Assembly (NCBI RefSeq): GCF_002796605.1
Contig: NZ_CP024923.1
Coordinates: 620,001-684,000, forward strand
Source: Sphingomonas psychrotolerans
Lineage (GTDB): Bacteria > Pseudomonadota > Alphaproteobacteria > Sphingomonadales > Sphingomonadaceae
Direction of reading: 5' to 3'
DNA length: 64,000 nt
Both the position numbers and the translations under genes were made by a program. Position 1 is the first letter of the stretch. Every line of letters begins with the position of its first letter. Below are positions 45,353-54,114 of the stretch, piece after piece. The notes beneath the pieces were generated by a model. That model ran no database searches, was not told the DNA's origin, and saw only the letters and a program-made list of their open reading frames with translations.

Positions 45353-47561
45353 AGCGGTCATTGTCGCGGGGCACGTAGCGCACGGCGCCCGCGGTGGTGC
45401 CATAGCCGCGAAAGTTGGAATAATGGCGATCGAGGATGTTCTTCACCAGCGCCCGCACCTCCCATCGATCGCCGCCGATCAGCGCGACGCTCGCGTTCCA
45501 CAGACCGTAGCCGGGCTCGACCGTATCGGGCGTCTGGGTGAGCGAATATTGCGTCGCGCTCTTGTAGCTCGCATCGCTCTGGAGTTCGACCGAAAGCGCG
45601 TCGGACAGCGGCAGCCGCAGCGCCGCGCCGCCGCTCAGCTTCCAGTCGGGCGCGAAGGGCAAAGGCTGGCCGTCGATCGAGACGCAGCTCGTCGCGCTCG
45701 CCGGGCAATTGAAGCGGTCGACCTTGGCGTCGGTGTGCGCGACCGCGAAGTTGAGCGTGAGCGCATCGATCGGCCGTGCGCTGAAATCGGCCTCGATACC
45801 CTTGGTCGAAACCTCGCCGGCATTGATCAGGCGCGTCACCGGGGCGCCGAGGAAGATGTCCTGGAAGTTCGCCTGGAAGCCCGAATAATCGGTGCTGTAC
45901 GCGGCGATTGCGCCGGTCAGCCGCCCGTCGAAGGCGCTGCCCTTGAGCCCGACTTCGTAGCTGGTCGAAGTCTCGGGATCGAGCGGCGGCGTGTCGAACG
46001 CCTGCATGTTGAAATAGACGTTGTAGGCCGGGCCCTTATAGCCGCGCGAGAAAGTGAAATAGGCCGTCGCCTGCGGCACGATCTCGTATTGAACGCCGAG
46101 CCGCGCGCTGTAATCGAGGCGGTCGGTGCTGCCGTTGCTCTGATAAGAGGGGCGGATCCCCGCCACGCCCGTGGCGGTGTCGGACACCCGGCGATGGAAA
46201 TAGCGGAGCTTGTCGTAGATCAGACGCCCGCCGGCGATGAAGGTCAGCGCGTCGGTTGCGTGGAGATTGGCCTCGCCGAACAGCGCGTAATTCTCGGCGC
46301 GGATGCCGTAATTGGCGACGCCGTTATTGGTGACCTGCGTCGCCCCGGTCAGCTGGGTGACGGTGCGCTCGTAGCGCTCGTCGGTATTGGCCTCGAGGAA
46401 ATAGGCGCCGATCACATAGTCGATCAGCTTTCCCTGCGGCGAGGCGAGCCGCAGCTCCTGCGAAAATTGGAAAAAGTCGACCAGGCCGTCGTCGAAACCC
46501 GAGGGGAAGCCGGCAGCGAGCGTGTCGCGCCCGTCCCAATCGGGGCGCTGGTGGTTCTTCCACTCGCGATAGGCAGTGATCGAAGTGAGCGTGTAATCCC
46601 CCGGGCGCCATTCGAGCGTGAGCGAGCCGCCATAATTCTTGTCGCGCACTTCGCTGTCGAAGGTCGTGTTGACGGTCTTGTTGTTGGCGCTGGCGACAAT
46701 GCCTTCCTGCGCGAGCAGGCTGGCCAGTGCCGGGCTCGTCGAGACGATATTGGTCGGATAGGCGATGCGGTTGATGCTCGCATAGACGCCCTGCGGCGTG
46801 TCGTCGCGATTGTAGAGATAGTCGCCGGCGAGGGTGATCGTCACATTCTCGGTGGGATCGGCGACGATCTTGCCGCGCACGCCATAGCGCTCATAGCCGT
46901 TGACCCAGTTATCGGTGCCGAGATTGCGGACATTGCCCCGGTAGTTTGCGTAGAGTCCGCTCAGCGAATAGCCGATCTTGTCGGAGAGCGGACCCGACAG
47001 CCCGAGCTTCAACCGGCCCTCGTTGCCTTCGTAATAGCCTGCCTCGATCGTGCCGGTCTGGACGTCGGAGGGCCGCTTGGTGACGAGGTTGATCACGCCG
47101 GCCGAGGCGTTCTTGCCGAACAAGGTGCCCTGCGGGCCGCGCAGCACTTCGAGCCGCTCGAGATCGAGCAGGTCGAGCGTCGCCTGACCGGGGCGGACCA
47201 GCACCACCCCGTCGACCACGGTCGACACCGAGGACTCGACGCCGGGCGAGGTGGTGATCGTGCCGATGCCGCGGACGAAGACGGTGCGATCCTTGTTCGA
47301 CTGGCCGTTGCGGAAATCGACCGTCGGAATGATCGTCGCCAGATCCTGGATCGTGTTCAGGTTGCGCGAGGCGGCGATATCGCCGCTGACCACCGAGACG
47401 GCGATCGGCACGTCCTGCAGGCTCTCGTTGCGGAACCGCGCGGTGACGACGATTTCATTGCTGTCGGCCTGCTCTTCTGCGGCAGGAGCCTCCTGCGCCC
47501 ACGCTGGCACAGCCGCGCTCGCCAGCAATGTCGTCCCCAACAGTTTCGCCCAAATCGTCAT
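45321..47561 (-). CDS. TonB-dependent receptor (sulfatase operon)
   Basis: A 746-residue outer-membrane receptor with signal peptide MTIWAKLLGTTLLASAAVPA, a TonB-box-like NEIVVTARFRNESLQDVPIA, and a plug with GVINLVTKRPSD after LRGPQGTLFGKNASA. The barrel ends YVGINARTRF. This plug type (SLQDVPIAVSV, QGTLFGKNA) is widespread in sphingomonads. GGGAG precedes ATG 47561. It lies 41 bp downstream of the sulfatase and overlaps the MFS gene, so the three act together, probably on a sulfated organic compound. Confidence 0.94.
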   Translation of the reverse strand: MTIWAKLLGTTLLASAAVPAWAQEAPAAEEQADSNEIVVTARFRNESLQDVPIAVSVVSGDIAASRNLNTIQDLATIIPTVDFRNGQSNKDRTVFVRGIGTITTSPGVESSVSTVVDGVVLVRPGQATLDLLDLERLEVLRGPQGTLFGKNASAGVINLVTKRPSDVQTGTIEAGYYEGNEGRLKLGLSGPLSDKIGYSLSGLYANYRGNVRNLGTDNWVNGYERYGVRGKIVADPTENVTITLAGDYLYNRDDTPQGVYASINRIAYPTNIVSTSPALASLLAQEGIVASANNKTVNTTFDSEVRDKNYGGSLTLEWRPGDYTLTSITAYREWKNHQRPDWDGRDTLAAGFPSGFDDGLVDFFQFSQELRLASPQGKLIDYVIGAYFLEANTDERYERTVTQLTGATQVTNNGVANYGIRAENYALFGEANLHATDALTFIAGGRLIYDKLRYFHRRVSDTATGVAGIRPSYQSNGSTDRLDYSARLGVQYEIVPQATAYFTFSRGYKGPAYNVYFNMQAFDTPPLDPETSTSYEVGLKGSAFDGRLTGAIAAYSTDYSGFQANFQDIFLGAPVTRLINAGEVSTKGIEADFSARPIDALTLNFAVAHTDAKVDRFNCPASATSCVSIDGQPLPFAPDWKLSGGAALRLPLSDALSVELQSDASYKSATQYSLTQTPDTVEPGYGLWNASVALIGGDRWEVRALVKNILDRHYSNFRGYGTTAGAVRYVPRDNDRYVGINARTRF

Positions 47562-47602
47562 CGATTGCTCCCAGCCTTGATGTGGCGCGGGCCTAAATCC
47601 TA

Positions 47603-49195
47603 CTAAGCAGATCGGGTATGGAGCTTTTGCTTGAGCCAGCCCAAGGCGCGCTTTGCCGGCGGCTCGAGCAGCGAGGGCGCAAAGGTGCCCTGGAGTGGTC
47701 CCCTGGGATCGCGCAGCGCGTTGCGTTGGCCGGCGTCGCGGGCGAGCGGGATCTGCATGCCGTCGGTGCGTTCGAGCAGGTCGAACAATTTGGTGCTCAT
47801 CTGCGCGGCGAGTTCCTCATGGCCGGGCGCGGCGAGCAGATTGTTGGTCTCGCGCGGGTCGGCGTGGAGGTCGTAGAGCTCGTCGATATCCCAGATGCCG
47901 TGGAAATGGACGTATTTGTAGCGGTCCTCGCGCAGTGCGTGCACCGTCGGGGTCTGGGGAAAATTGCGCTCCCAATAATATTCGTAGAGCAATTCGCTGC
48001 GCCACGACACCTTCTCGCCGCGGGCGAGCGGCAGGAAGCTCTTGCCTTCCATTTCCTTGGGCGGCTCGAGCCCGGCGGCTTCGAGGAAGGTCGGCGCCAC
48101 GTCGATATTGGCGACCACCTCCTCGACCACATTGTGCCCGAACAGCGCCGGGCAGCGCGCGATCATCGGCACGCGCATCGATTCCTCATAAGCGGTGCGC
48201 TTGTCGATCAGGCCGTGCTCGCCGAACATGAAGCCGTTATCGCCCATGTAGAGGATCAGCGTGTCGTCGAGATCGCCGCGCGCCGCGAGCAGGTCCATCA
48301 CCCTGGCGAGGCTTTCGTCGACCGCGAGCAGCGTCTCCATGTAGCGCTTGTAATACGCGCCGATGTCGAGCTTCGAGTGATAGGCATAGTCGACACCGTG
48401 CCAGCTGTTGCGCTGGTCCTGCACCCAGCGCGGGCGGCCGCGCGCAGCGTCGCCGTTCGGCGCCATGGTCGCGGGGTAACGGAAAGTCTCGTGCTCGTAG
48501 CGGCCGGCATGGCGCTCGGCGGGGATGAATTCGGCGTGGACCGCCTTGTGGCTGAGATACATCATCCACGGCTTGTCCTTGCGTCGCGTCTTCAGCCAGT
48601 CGGTGGCATAATCGGTCAGCTCGTCGGTGATATAGCCCTTTTGCGGTACGCGCTTGCCGTCGACATTGAGCCCGTCGGGGCCGGGCAGATAGGTTCCCTG
48701 TCCCTTGAAGCTCACCCAGTGGTCGAAGCCGGGCTGGGGCGCGTCGCCCTCCTGGCCCATGTGCCATTTGCCGACGAATGCAGTGTCGTAGCCGGCCGCC
48801 TGGAGATATTCGGGAAAGAAGACGAGGTTCGGATCGATCGCGTGGTTGTTGTCGACCACCTTGTGCTGATGGGCATAGAGCCCGGTCAAGATCGAGGCGC
48901 GCGACGGCGAGCAGAGCGCAGTGGTGACGAAGGCGTTCTTGAAATGCACACCTTCGCGGGCGAGCCGGTCGAGTGTCGGCGTCTCGCCGAAGCTCTGCGC
49001 CTTCATGAATCCCATCGCGTCGTAGCGGTGATCGTCGGTGAGCACGATCAGGATGTTGCGCGGGCGCGCCGATTTGCGCCGGGGCAAAGCGAGTTGGCGC
49101 TTTGTGCGGCGCGACTGCGCCTCGGCCTGCCACGAGAACAGGCCGAACGCCGATCCGCTGCCTGCCAGCAATACGCCTCTTCGCGTTACGACCAT
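47603..49195 (-). CDS. Sulfatase, Tat-exported
   Basis: A 530-residue type I sulfatase. The twin-arginine signal is TRRGVLLAGSGSAFG. The metal site begins ILIVLTDDHRYDAMG (D54/D55). The formylglycine motif is C95 in CSPSRAS, followed by ILTGLYAHQHKV. Further active-site segments are GKWHMGQ, LILYMGDNGFMFGEHGL and YEESMRVPMI. It removes sulfate from a carbohydrate or aryl ester in the periplasm after conversion of C95 to formylglycine. ATG 49195 is preferred because GGGAG is then five bases upstream; ATG 49198 is also possible. It is the first gene of the operon with the receptor and MFS genes. Confidence 0.92.
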   Translation of the reverse strand: MVVTRRGVLLAGSGSAFGLFSWQAEAQSRRTKRQLALPRRKSARPRNILIVLTDDHRYDAMGFMKAQSFGETPTLDRLAREGVHFKNAFVTTALCSPSRASILTGLYAHQHKVVDNNHAIDPNLVFFPEYLQAAGYDTAFVGKWHMGQEGDAPQPGFDHWVSFKGQGTYLPGPDGLNVDGKRVPQKGYITDELTDYATDWLKTRRKDKPWMMYLSHKAVHAEFIPAERHAGRYEHETFRYPATMAPNGDAARGRPRWVQDQRNSWHGVDYAYHSKLDIGAYYKRYMETLLAVDESLARVMDLLAARGDLDDTLILYMGDNGFMFGEHGLIDKRTAYEESMRVPMIARCPALFGHNVVEEVVANIDVAPTFLEAAGLEPPKEMEGKSFLPLARGEKVSWRSELLYEYYWERNFPQTPTVHALREDRYKYVHFHGIWDIDELYDLHADPRETNNLLAAPGHEELAAQMSTKLFDLLERTDGMQIPLARDAGQRNALRDPRGPLQGTFAPSLLEPPAKRALGWLKQKLHTRSA

Positions 49196-49228
49196 CATCG
49201 CTCCCTTTGTTCGGATCAGCGGCATATT

Positions 49229-49245
49229 CCCATCGTTCCAATGGG
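49229..49245. promoter_or_regulatory. Inverted repeat upstream of the sulfatase operon
   Basis: CCCAT (49229-49233) and ATGGG (49241-49245) form an inverted repeat with a 7-bp spacer, 33 bp upstream of the sulfatase start, in the 241-bp gap shared with the end of the propeller gene. It is a candidate operator; no regulator gene is adjacent. Confidence 0.35.
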
Positions 49246-49436
49246 CAATAAACTTCGCCTATCAAACCCTCAAGCCGAACTCTGCTTCGCGCGCGGGCCG
49301 AGCACGTCGGTCAAAAGCCGCCGCCAGTTCCGCCCATGATTGCGTCCCCCTCGGGTGTGAAAGCCGGATGCGGCCAGCGCCTCGGCGATCCGCGGTATCC
49401 CGTCGATCCGATTTCGCGCCGGGGATCACATCAGGT

Positions 49437-50540
49437 TCAGGGGGCCAGGGCGGCTAGAAATACGCTGGAGCGACCAGACGTGAGCGTACCACCCCTGACG
49501 ATGGCAAGACGGTTGGACTGGAACGATCCAAGCCAAAGTTCGCCACTGGCGATCGTTGCAGCCGACAGGCCATTGAAACCGGGCTGTGGCGGCCCATAGG
49601 CCACGGTAGCGACCCTGCGCGTCGAACGATCGAGTTCGCCGACCACCCAGCCGCGGTGGCACAGCATCGGGTCTGCCACGCCGTCGACGATCCGGCGCAG
49701 CCCCCCGCAAGCCGGTTCGTCGAGCCGCATGCCCGCAAGCAACAGGCGCGTGCCACTCCAGTGGATATTGTCGGGCATGAAATCGGGGACCTCGATGCGC
49801 GCCGCAGGGATGCGTGTGTCGCGCCGATCGAAAACCAGCACCGCATGCCAGCCAAAAGCGACGACGTAGAAATGGCGGCCGTCCGGGTCGGTTTCCAGCC
49901 CGTTATTGCCGGGAAGTTCGGTGCCAGGCAGCAGGCGGAAACCCTCGTCGCGCGGATCGTGCTGCCAGACGCCCCCGGTCACGCGGCCCTCGACGAAATC
50001 GGCGATGGTGGTGCCGGGGCGCGTGAGCACGGTGACCAGGATCGTGCCGTCGGCGAAGCTCGCGACGCTGTTGCCGACCTGCCCCTCTGGCATCACCAGG
50101 CAACCGCGCCAGCGCAGCCTCGGCCGGCCGCTACGCGCCTCGATATCGAAGACCTCGATCGACTCGCGGCCGCCGTGATTGACGACCAGCAGCCGCCATC
50201 GCCCCGGACCGGTCTCGCGCAGCGACAGGCCGCGGGCGTTGAACAGCGCCGGATCGACCGGCCCCGGGCAACCGGCGAAGGCCCGGCGGTCCCAGGCGAT
50301 CTGGTCGGGGGTGCCGGCGTACCAGCGCTCGAAGCGGCGCGTCGGCACGTGGACGATCTTGAGCCCGGCGCCGGGGGCGAAGCCGCTCGCAATCAGCCAT
50401 TCGGTGCCAGGTAGCGCCAGCAAATCCTCGGGCTTTTCGGGGCCGCAGACATAATCGAGCTGCGGGTCGCTGACACATGCGTTTGCAGGCTGCGCGCTAC
50501 CCCAGGCGAGCGCCATCGCCGCCACGCGCCAGTGCCGCAT
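49437..50540 (-). CDS. SMP-30/arylesterase-like beta-propeller protein
   Basis: A 367-residue secreted protein (MRHWRVAAMALAWGSAQPA signal). Repeated propeller strands include ESIEVFDIEARSGRPRLRWR, NSVASFADGTILVTVLT, GNNGLETDPDGRHFYVVAFG and PDFMPDNIHWSGTRLLLAGM. The N-x-L-E-T-D and D-N-I-H-W metal-site patterns match paraoxonase/SMP-30-type lactonases and the strictosidine-synthase fold. Its ATG shares one base with the stop of the carboxylesterase gene upstream. As a lactonase it could open a quinic-acid-type lactone, which would suit the inferred pathway, but the substrate is not proven. Confidence 0.75.
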   Translation of the reverse strand: MRHWRVAAMALAWGSAQPANACVSDPQLDYVCGPEKPEDLLALPGTEWLIASGFAPGAGLKIVHVPTRRFERWYAGTPDQIAWDRRAFAGCPGPVDPALFNARGLSLRETGPGRWRLLVVNHGGRESIEVFDIEARSGRPRLRWRGCLVMPEGQVGNSVASFADGTILVTVLTRPGTTIADFVEGRVTGGVWQHDPRDEGFRLLPGTELPGNNGLETDPDGRHFYVVAFGWHAVLVFDRRDTRIPAARIEVPDFMPDNIHWSGTRLLLAGMRLDEPACGGLRRIVDGVADPMLCHRGWVVGELDRSTRRVATVAYGPPQPGFNGLSAATIASGELWLGSFQSNRLAIVRGGTLTSGRSSVFLAALAP

Positions 50541-52123
50541 CAGTCGCGCGGCCTGCCGCCGGAGGACCTTCGCTCGCCGCCGGCGAAGAGTCCCATGTCC
50601 GCGTGATGCGGCCAGGGCGCCACGCGGCTCTCTGGCGCGAGCCACATCAGGCGCGGGGCCGCGGGATCGAACGCGGGCCATACCCCGCCCGGCCCGCGGG
50701 GGACGCCGGTGTGCGCGAAAGCGAGCAACGCGCCCGACATCACCCCCTCGAGCGAGCGGTCGCCCGGCTCCCAGTTGCGCGTCGTGCGGAACAGGTTGAG
50801 CGAGTCGCGGGTGCGCAGCCAATAAGGCACGTCGCCGGTGTGATAGGCGCCGACGGTCGCGGGATCGTGATCGCTGAACGTCACCCCGGGCGCATAGGGC
50901 TGGCGGCGGGTGAACAGATAGGCATAGGCCGGCTGGGTGCCATAGGTCCGCTGGTGCCCGGCCCATTCGGCCATCTGCAGGCCGACGCTGGCGTCGCGCC
51001 CGATATCGGTCGCCGCGCGGGCGGGCGGCGCGTCGGCATAGGCGCGCAGGATCGCGTCGGCACGCTCGCCGAAGCGTGTGCGAACGGCCTGCGCCAGCGC
51101 CGCGCGATCGCTTGCCGGGCCAAGCGGCCCGAAGCTTTCGTCGTGGGTGTAGCCGATCAGGATCGGTACATCGTTCTGCCGGCGCTGCGCGAACACTTCT
51201 TCGGCGCGCCCGGTGACGATCCGGCCGTCGAGCACGATCGGGTCGCGGCGCGTGGCGGCGGCGACCAGCCTGTCGCCGGCGATCGCGCGCAGATCGGCGA
51301 GCGATGCCGCGCCGAGTTCCTTCTGCAAGGCCATGCCCTGTGCCTCGGCCCTCGCGAGCGGCGCCGGCGCCATCATGCCGCCAAACGGGCTGCCGCTCAT
51401 GCCGACCGCGCGATGGAAGAGGCCCCGGGCCATCGGGCTCATCTGGAGCAACGCCACCGACATCGAGCCCGCCGACTGGCCGACGATCGTGACATTGTCG
51501 GGATCGCCGCCGACCTTCGCGATGTTGCGCTTCACCCATTTCAGCGCGGCAATCTGGTCCATCAGGCCGTAATTGCCCGAGCCGCGGTTGCCCGATTCGG
51601 CGCTCAATTCGGCGCTCAATTCGGGATGCGCGAGGAAGCCGAGTGGGCCGACGCGATAGGCGATGTTGACGCGCACCACGCCCGCGCGCGCGAGCGGTTC
51701 GCCCGAATAATTGGCCATGCTCGCCGAGCCGATGTTGAAGCCGCCGCCATAGATCCACACCACCACCGGCGCCTTGCGCGCGCGGCGCGGCGCCCAGACG
51801 TTCAGATAGAGGCAATCCTCGCTGGTCGCTTCCTCGCCGAAATAATGGTTCTGCCGCGCGCTGCGGAGCGGCTGGAGGCATTCCGGCGCGAAGCGATCGG
51901 CATGACGGACGCCCTGCCACCCGGGAACCGGCGCGGGCGCACGCCAGCGTAGCTCGCGTAGCGGAGGCGCGGCGAAGGGAACGCCGAGCCAGGCATCGAC
52001 TCCGCCCGGCAGCGTGACGCCGTCGATCTTGCCGCCGTCGACCGCCACCGGGCGCGCCGCGGTCTGTGCGGCGGCGGGCAAGGCGGCGGACAGCGCGATC
52101 AGCGCAGCGAAAGCGCGCCTCAT
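50540..52123 (-). CDS. Type B carboxylesterase
   Basis: A 527-residue secreted esterase (signal peptide MRRAFAALIALSAALPAAAQ). The two type-B signatures are present: SEDCLYLNVWAPRR and the nucleophile elbow NVTIVGQSAGSMSVALLQMS with S217. The oxyanion-hole GGGFN is at about 126-130. A short tandem repeat gives SAELSAE at about 170-176. It starts within the stop of the alpha/beta-hydrolase gene (ATGA). Cinnamoyl, chlorogenate or other bulky esters are typical substrates of this group. The operon carries a candidate TetR operator upstream. Confidence 0.9.
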   Translation of the reverse strand: MRRAFAALIALSAALPAAAQTAARPVAVDGGKIDGVTLPGGVDAWLGVPFAAPPLRELRWRAPAPVPGWQGVRHADRFAPECLQPLRSARQNHYFGEEATSEDCLYLNVWAPRRARKAPVVVWIYGGGFNIGSASMANYSGEPLARAGVVRVNIAYRVGPLGFLAHPELSAELSAESGNRGSGNYGLMDQIAALKWVKRNIAKVGGDPDNVTIVGQSAGSMSVALLQMSPMARGLFHRAVGMSGSPFGGMMAPAPLARAEAQGMALQKELGAASLADLRAIAGDRLVAAATRRDPIVLDGRIVTGRAEEVFAQRRQNDVPILIGYTHDESFGPLGPASDRAALAQAVRTRFGERADAILRAYADAPPARAATDIGRDASVGLQMAEWAGHQRTYGTQPAYAYLFTRRQPYAPGVTFSDHDPATVGAYHTGDVPYWLRTRDSLNLFRTTRNWEPGDRSLEGVMSGALLAFAHTGVPRGPGGVWPAFDPAAPRLMWLAPESRVAPWPHHADMGLFAGGERRSSGGRPRD

Positions 52124-53105
52124 GGCCGCTTCACGCCGAGGCGCGCATGGAAGAAGTCGAAGGTCGCATTGGTGGCCTTGAGCGTCGCCGCGCGCGTCGC
52201 TGCGGGCGTGGCACCGATGAAGCTGTGATCGACGCCGGGGATGAAGATCGCCTCGACGGGCACCCTCGCCTTGCGCAGCGCCGCCTCGCCGATGCGCGAT
52301 TGTGCGACGGGGACCACCTTGTCCTGCTCGCCGTGGATCAGCAGGAACGGCGGGGCCTTGGCGTCGATATGGGCAATCGGGCTGACCGCGCGGATCTTGT
52401 CGGCTGGGCAGGGACCGTCGCAGCCGAGCAACCGGGCGCCGGCGTTATTGCCATCGGGCGCGGCGGCCATTTCGGCGAAGTCGAACACGCCGTACCAGAT
52501 CGCCGCGGCCTGGACGCAGCCATCCGCGCCCGCGGCGGGATCGAGCGCGGTGTCGCGGCAGGTGACTGCGGCGAGCGCCGACAAATGCCCACCCGCCGAG
52601 CGCCCCATATTCCGACCCGGGCAGGATCGATGCGATAGTCGGCAGCATGCGCGCGCAGGAAGCGCAACGCGGCGTTGACGTCCTGCAGTTGGGCGGGAAA
52701 GCGCGCCTCGGCGGAGAGCCGATATTCGAGACTGGCGACAGTGAAGCCCTCGGCGGCAAGCGCGGCGAGCACCTTGGGAAAGTCGGCGAGCGCCCCCGAA
52801 TGGCGGGTGTGCCCACCCATCCAGCCGCCGCCATGAATATAGAGTATCAGGGGGTGTGGGCCAGGCGTGGCGGGTCGATAGATGTCGACGATTTGCGGAC
52901 GATAGCCGGGGAGGGCCTGGTAAACCACGTCGCGCCACGCCTGCACGCCGCCGGGGAAGGCGATCGGCGGGTTGGGCATATGGTCGTCGAGCGCGGGCGC
53001 GCTCGCCACCGGAAAGTCGCGCGACTGCGCTTGAACGGGGTGTCCGCTCGATACGGCACCCAATACAAGGCAGACGCCCAGAACCAAAAGACCCGGCTTC
53101 GGCAT
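52120..53105 (-). pseudogene. Alpha/beta-hydrolase esterase, one frameshift
   Basis: A secreted BD-FAE/HSL-like esterase. The signal peptide MPKPGLLVLGVCLVLGAVSS follows AAGGAG. The oxyanion motif is LILYIHGGGWMGGHTRH. The frame breaks inside the nucleophile elbow: it reads RVGIWGARRVG, while the correct GxSxG (GGSAGGHLSALAAV) is one base off at about 52601, explained by one missing base in a C/G run. Downstream are the acid and histidine (LLIHGEQDKVVPV; PGVDHSFIGATP). Corrected length is 328 residues. It is the first gene of the esterase operon and is related to feruloyl and acetyl-xylan esterases. It is probably intact in the organism. Confidence 0.8.
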
Positions 53106-53189
53106 GCTCTCTCCTTTTGCGGGCGCGCTGACCGCGCGTCTTCGTCAGTGCCGACCTATCACGCACAATCACGACGTGGAAGATATGAA

Positions 53190-53206
53190 GGAACAAGTTC
53201 GTAACA
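53190..53206. promoter_or_regulatory. Candidate TetR operator, esterase side
   Basis: GGAACAAGTTCGTAACA, containing the dyad GAAC-N2-GTTC, lies between the divergent esterase operon and tetR. It matches the site in the receptor promoter (54041-54057) at 15 of 17 positions. Control of both tetR and the esterases is inferred. Confidence 0.65.
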
Positions 53207-53288
53207 TTTATGCACGGCAGGCCACTTCACCGTTGCGCGTCGCGCGCTCGCCGTTACTGACAGGCTGAACAGGAGCGTTGCAGGATCC

Positions 53289-53957
53289 ATGGCGACGAAA
53301 GCCGAACCATCGACCGACGATACCAGCCCGGCGCGGCGATCACGCGCCGAAACGCGCGAGGCGGCGATCAACGCGATCCTCGACATCGCCACCGTAGAAT
53401 TCGTCGAAAAGGGCCTCGCCGGCGCGCGGATCGACGAGATCGCGAGCAAATCGACCAAGCGGAAGATCTATTATTATTTCGCCAGCAAGGACGAACTCTA
53501 CCGCGCCGTGCTCGAGCGCGCGTACCGCCGCGTCCGCTCCAGCGAAAGCGAGATCGACATCGAGAGCGGCACCGCGGCCGAGGCGTTGCGGCGGCTGGTG
53601 GAGCATGACGTGCGTTACCATTCGCAGCACCCCGAACTGGTGCGGCTGGTGATGAACGAGAACATCCACCGCGCCGAGCATCTGAAGCAGATCGCGGGGC
53701 TTCCGGAACGCAATCAGGCCGTGATCGGGCTGCTCGAGCGGATCATCGCGCGTGGTCAGGCGGAGGGAAGTTTCCGTGCCGACGTCGCCGCGATCGACCT
53801 CCACATGAACATGACTGCGCTCGCTTTCTACAACGTCTCCAACCAGTTCACTTTCGCGCACAATTTCGGGGTGGACATGACCAGCGACGCGGCAGTCGAA
53901 CGCCGCGCTGCGCAGATTGGCGACATCCTGCTCGCCTGGGTCCGCGACAAGGCCTGA
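53289..53957 (+). CDS. TetR-family transcriptional regulator
   Basis: A 222-residue repressor. The HTH is INAILDIATVEFVEKGLAGA then RIDEIASKSTKRKIYYYFAS. The C-terminal ligand domain resembles the TetR_C group seen in RutR and aromatic-acid regulators (HSQHPELVRLVMNENIHRA; LPERNQAVIGLLERIIARGQ). It lies between the esterase operon (divergent) and the receptor/quiC operon (same direction), with matching operator sequences on both sides, so it probably co-represses both until a pathway intermediate binds. GGATCC precedes ATG 53289. Confidence 0.92.
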   Translation: MATKAEPSTDDTSPARRSRAETREAAINAILDIATVEFVEKGLAGARIDEIASKSTKRKIYYYFASKDELYRAVLERAYRRVRSSESEIDIESGTAAEALRRLVEHDVRYHSQHPELVRLVMNENIHRAEHLKQIAGLPERNQAVIGLLERIIARGQAEGSFRADVAAIDLHMNMTALAFYNVSNQFTFAHNFGVDMTSDAAVERRAAQIGDILLAWVRDKA

Positions 53958-53980
53958 CCAACGTCCATCGTGGATATCGC

Positions 53981-54010
53981 GGGCGCTGCGGCACGCATGC
54001 CGCAGCGCCC
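53981..54010 (+). terminator. Terminator hairpin of tetR
   Basis: GGGCGCTGCGGC (53981-53992) and GCCGCAGCGCCC (53999-54010) form a perfect 12-bp stem with a 6-nt loop, 24 bp after the tetR stop and just before the next promoter. It separates tetR from the receptor operon. Confidence 0.8.
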
Positions 54011-54034
54011 ACTGTTATGCGCGCCAACCTGTTA

Positions 54035-54064
54035 TTGACAGGAACTAGTTCGTTACACTAATTT
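54035..54064 (+). promoter_or_regulatory. Promoter of the receptor/quiC operon with TetR operator
   Basis: A consensus -35 TTGACA (54035-54040), 18 bp, then TAATTT (54059-54064). The spacer contains GGAACTAGTTCGTTACA (54041-54057) with the perfect palindrome GAACTAGTTC (54042-54051), matching the site at 53190. A repressor bound here would overlap both promoter elements. Confidence 0.75.
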
Positions 54065-54114
54065 CCGAATCTGCAACGCGCTGGAGCAACCGGCGGGACA
54101 GGGGAGGATTGAAG

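Noticed and set aside
45243..49339. Two long plus-strand frames opposite the sulfatase-receptor-MFS operon
   Set aside because: Both mirror the codon structure of the real minus-strand genes and lack start signals.
50477..51952. 491-codon plus-strand frame opposite the carboxylesterase
   Set aside because: Antisense shadow; the minus strand has both type-B esterase signatures.
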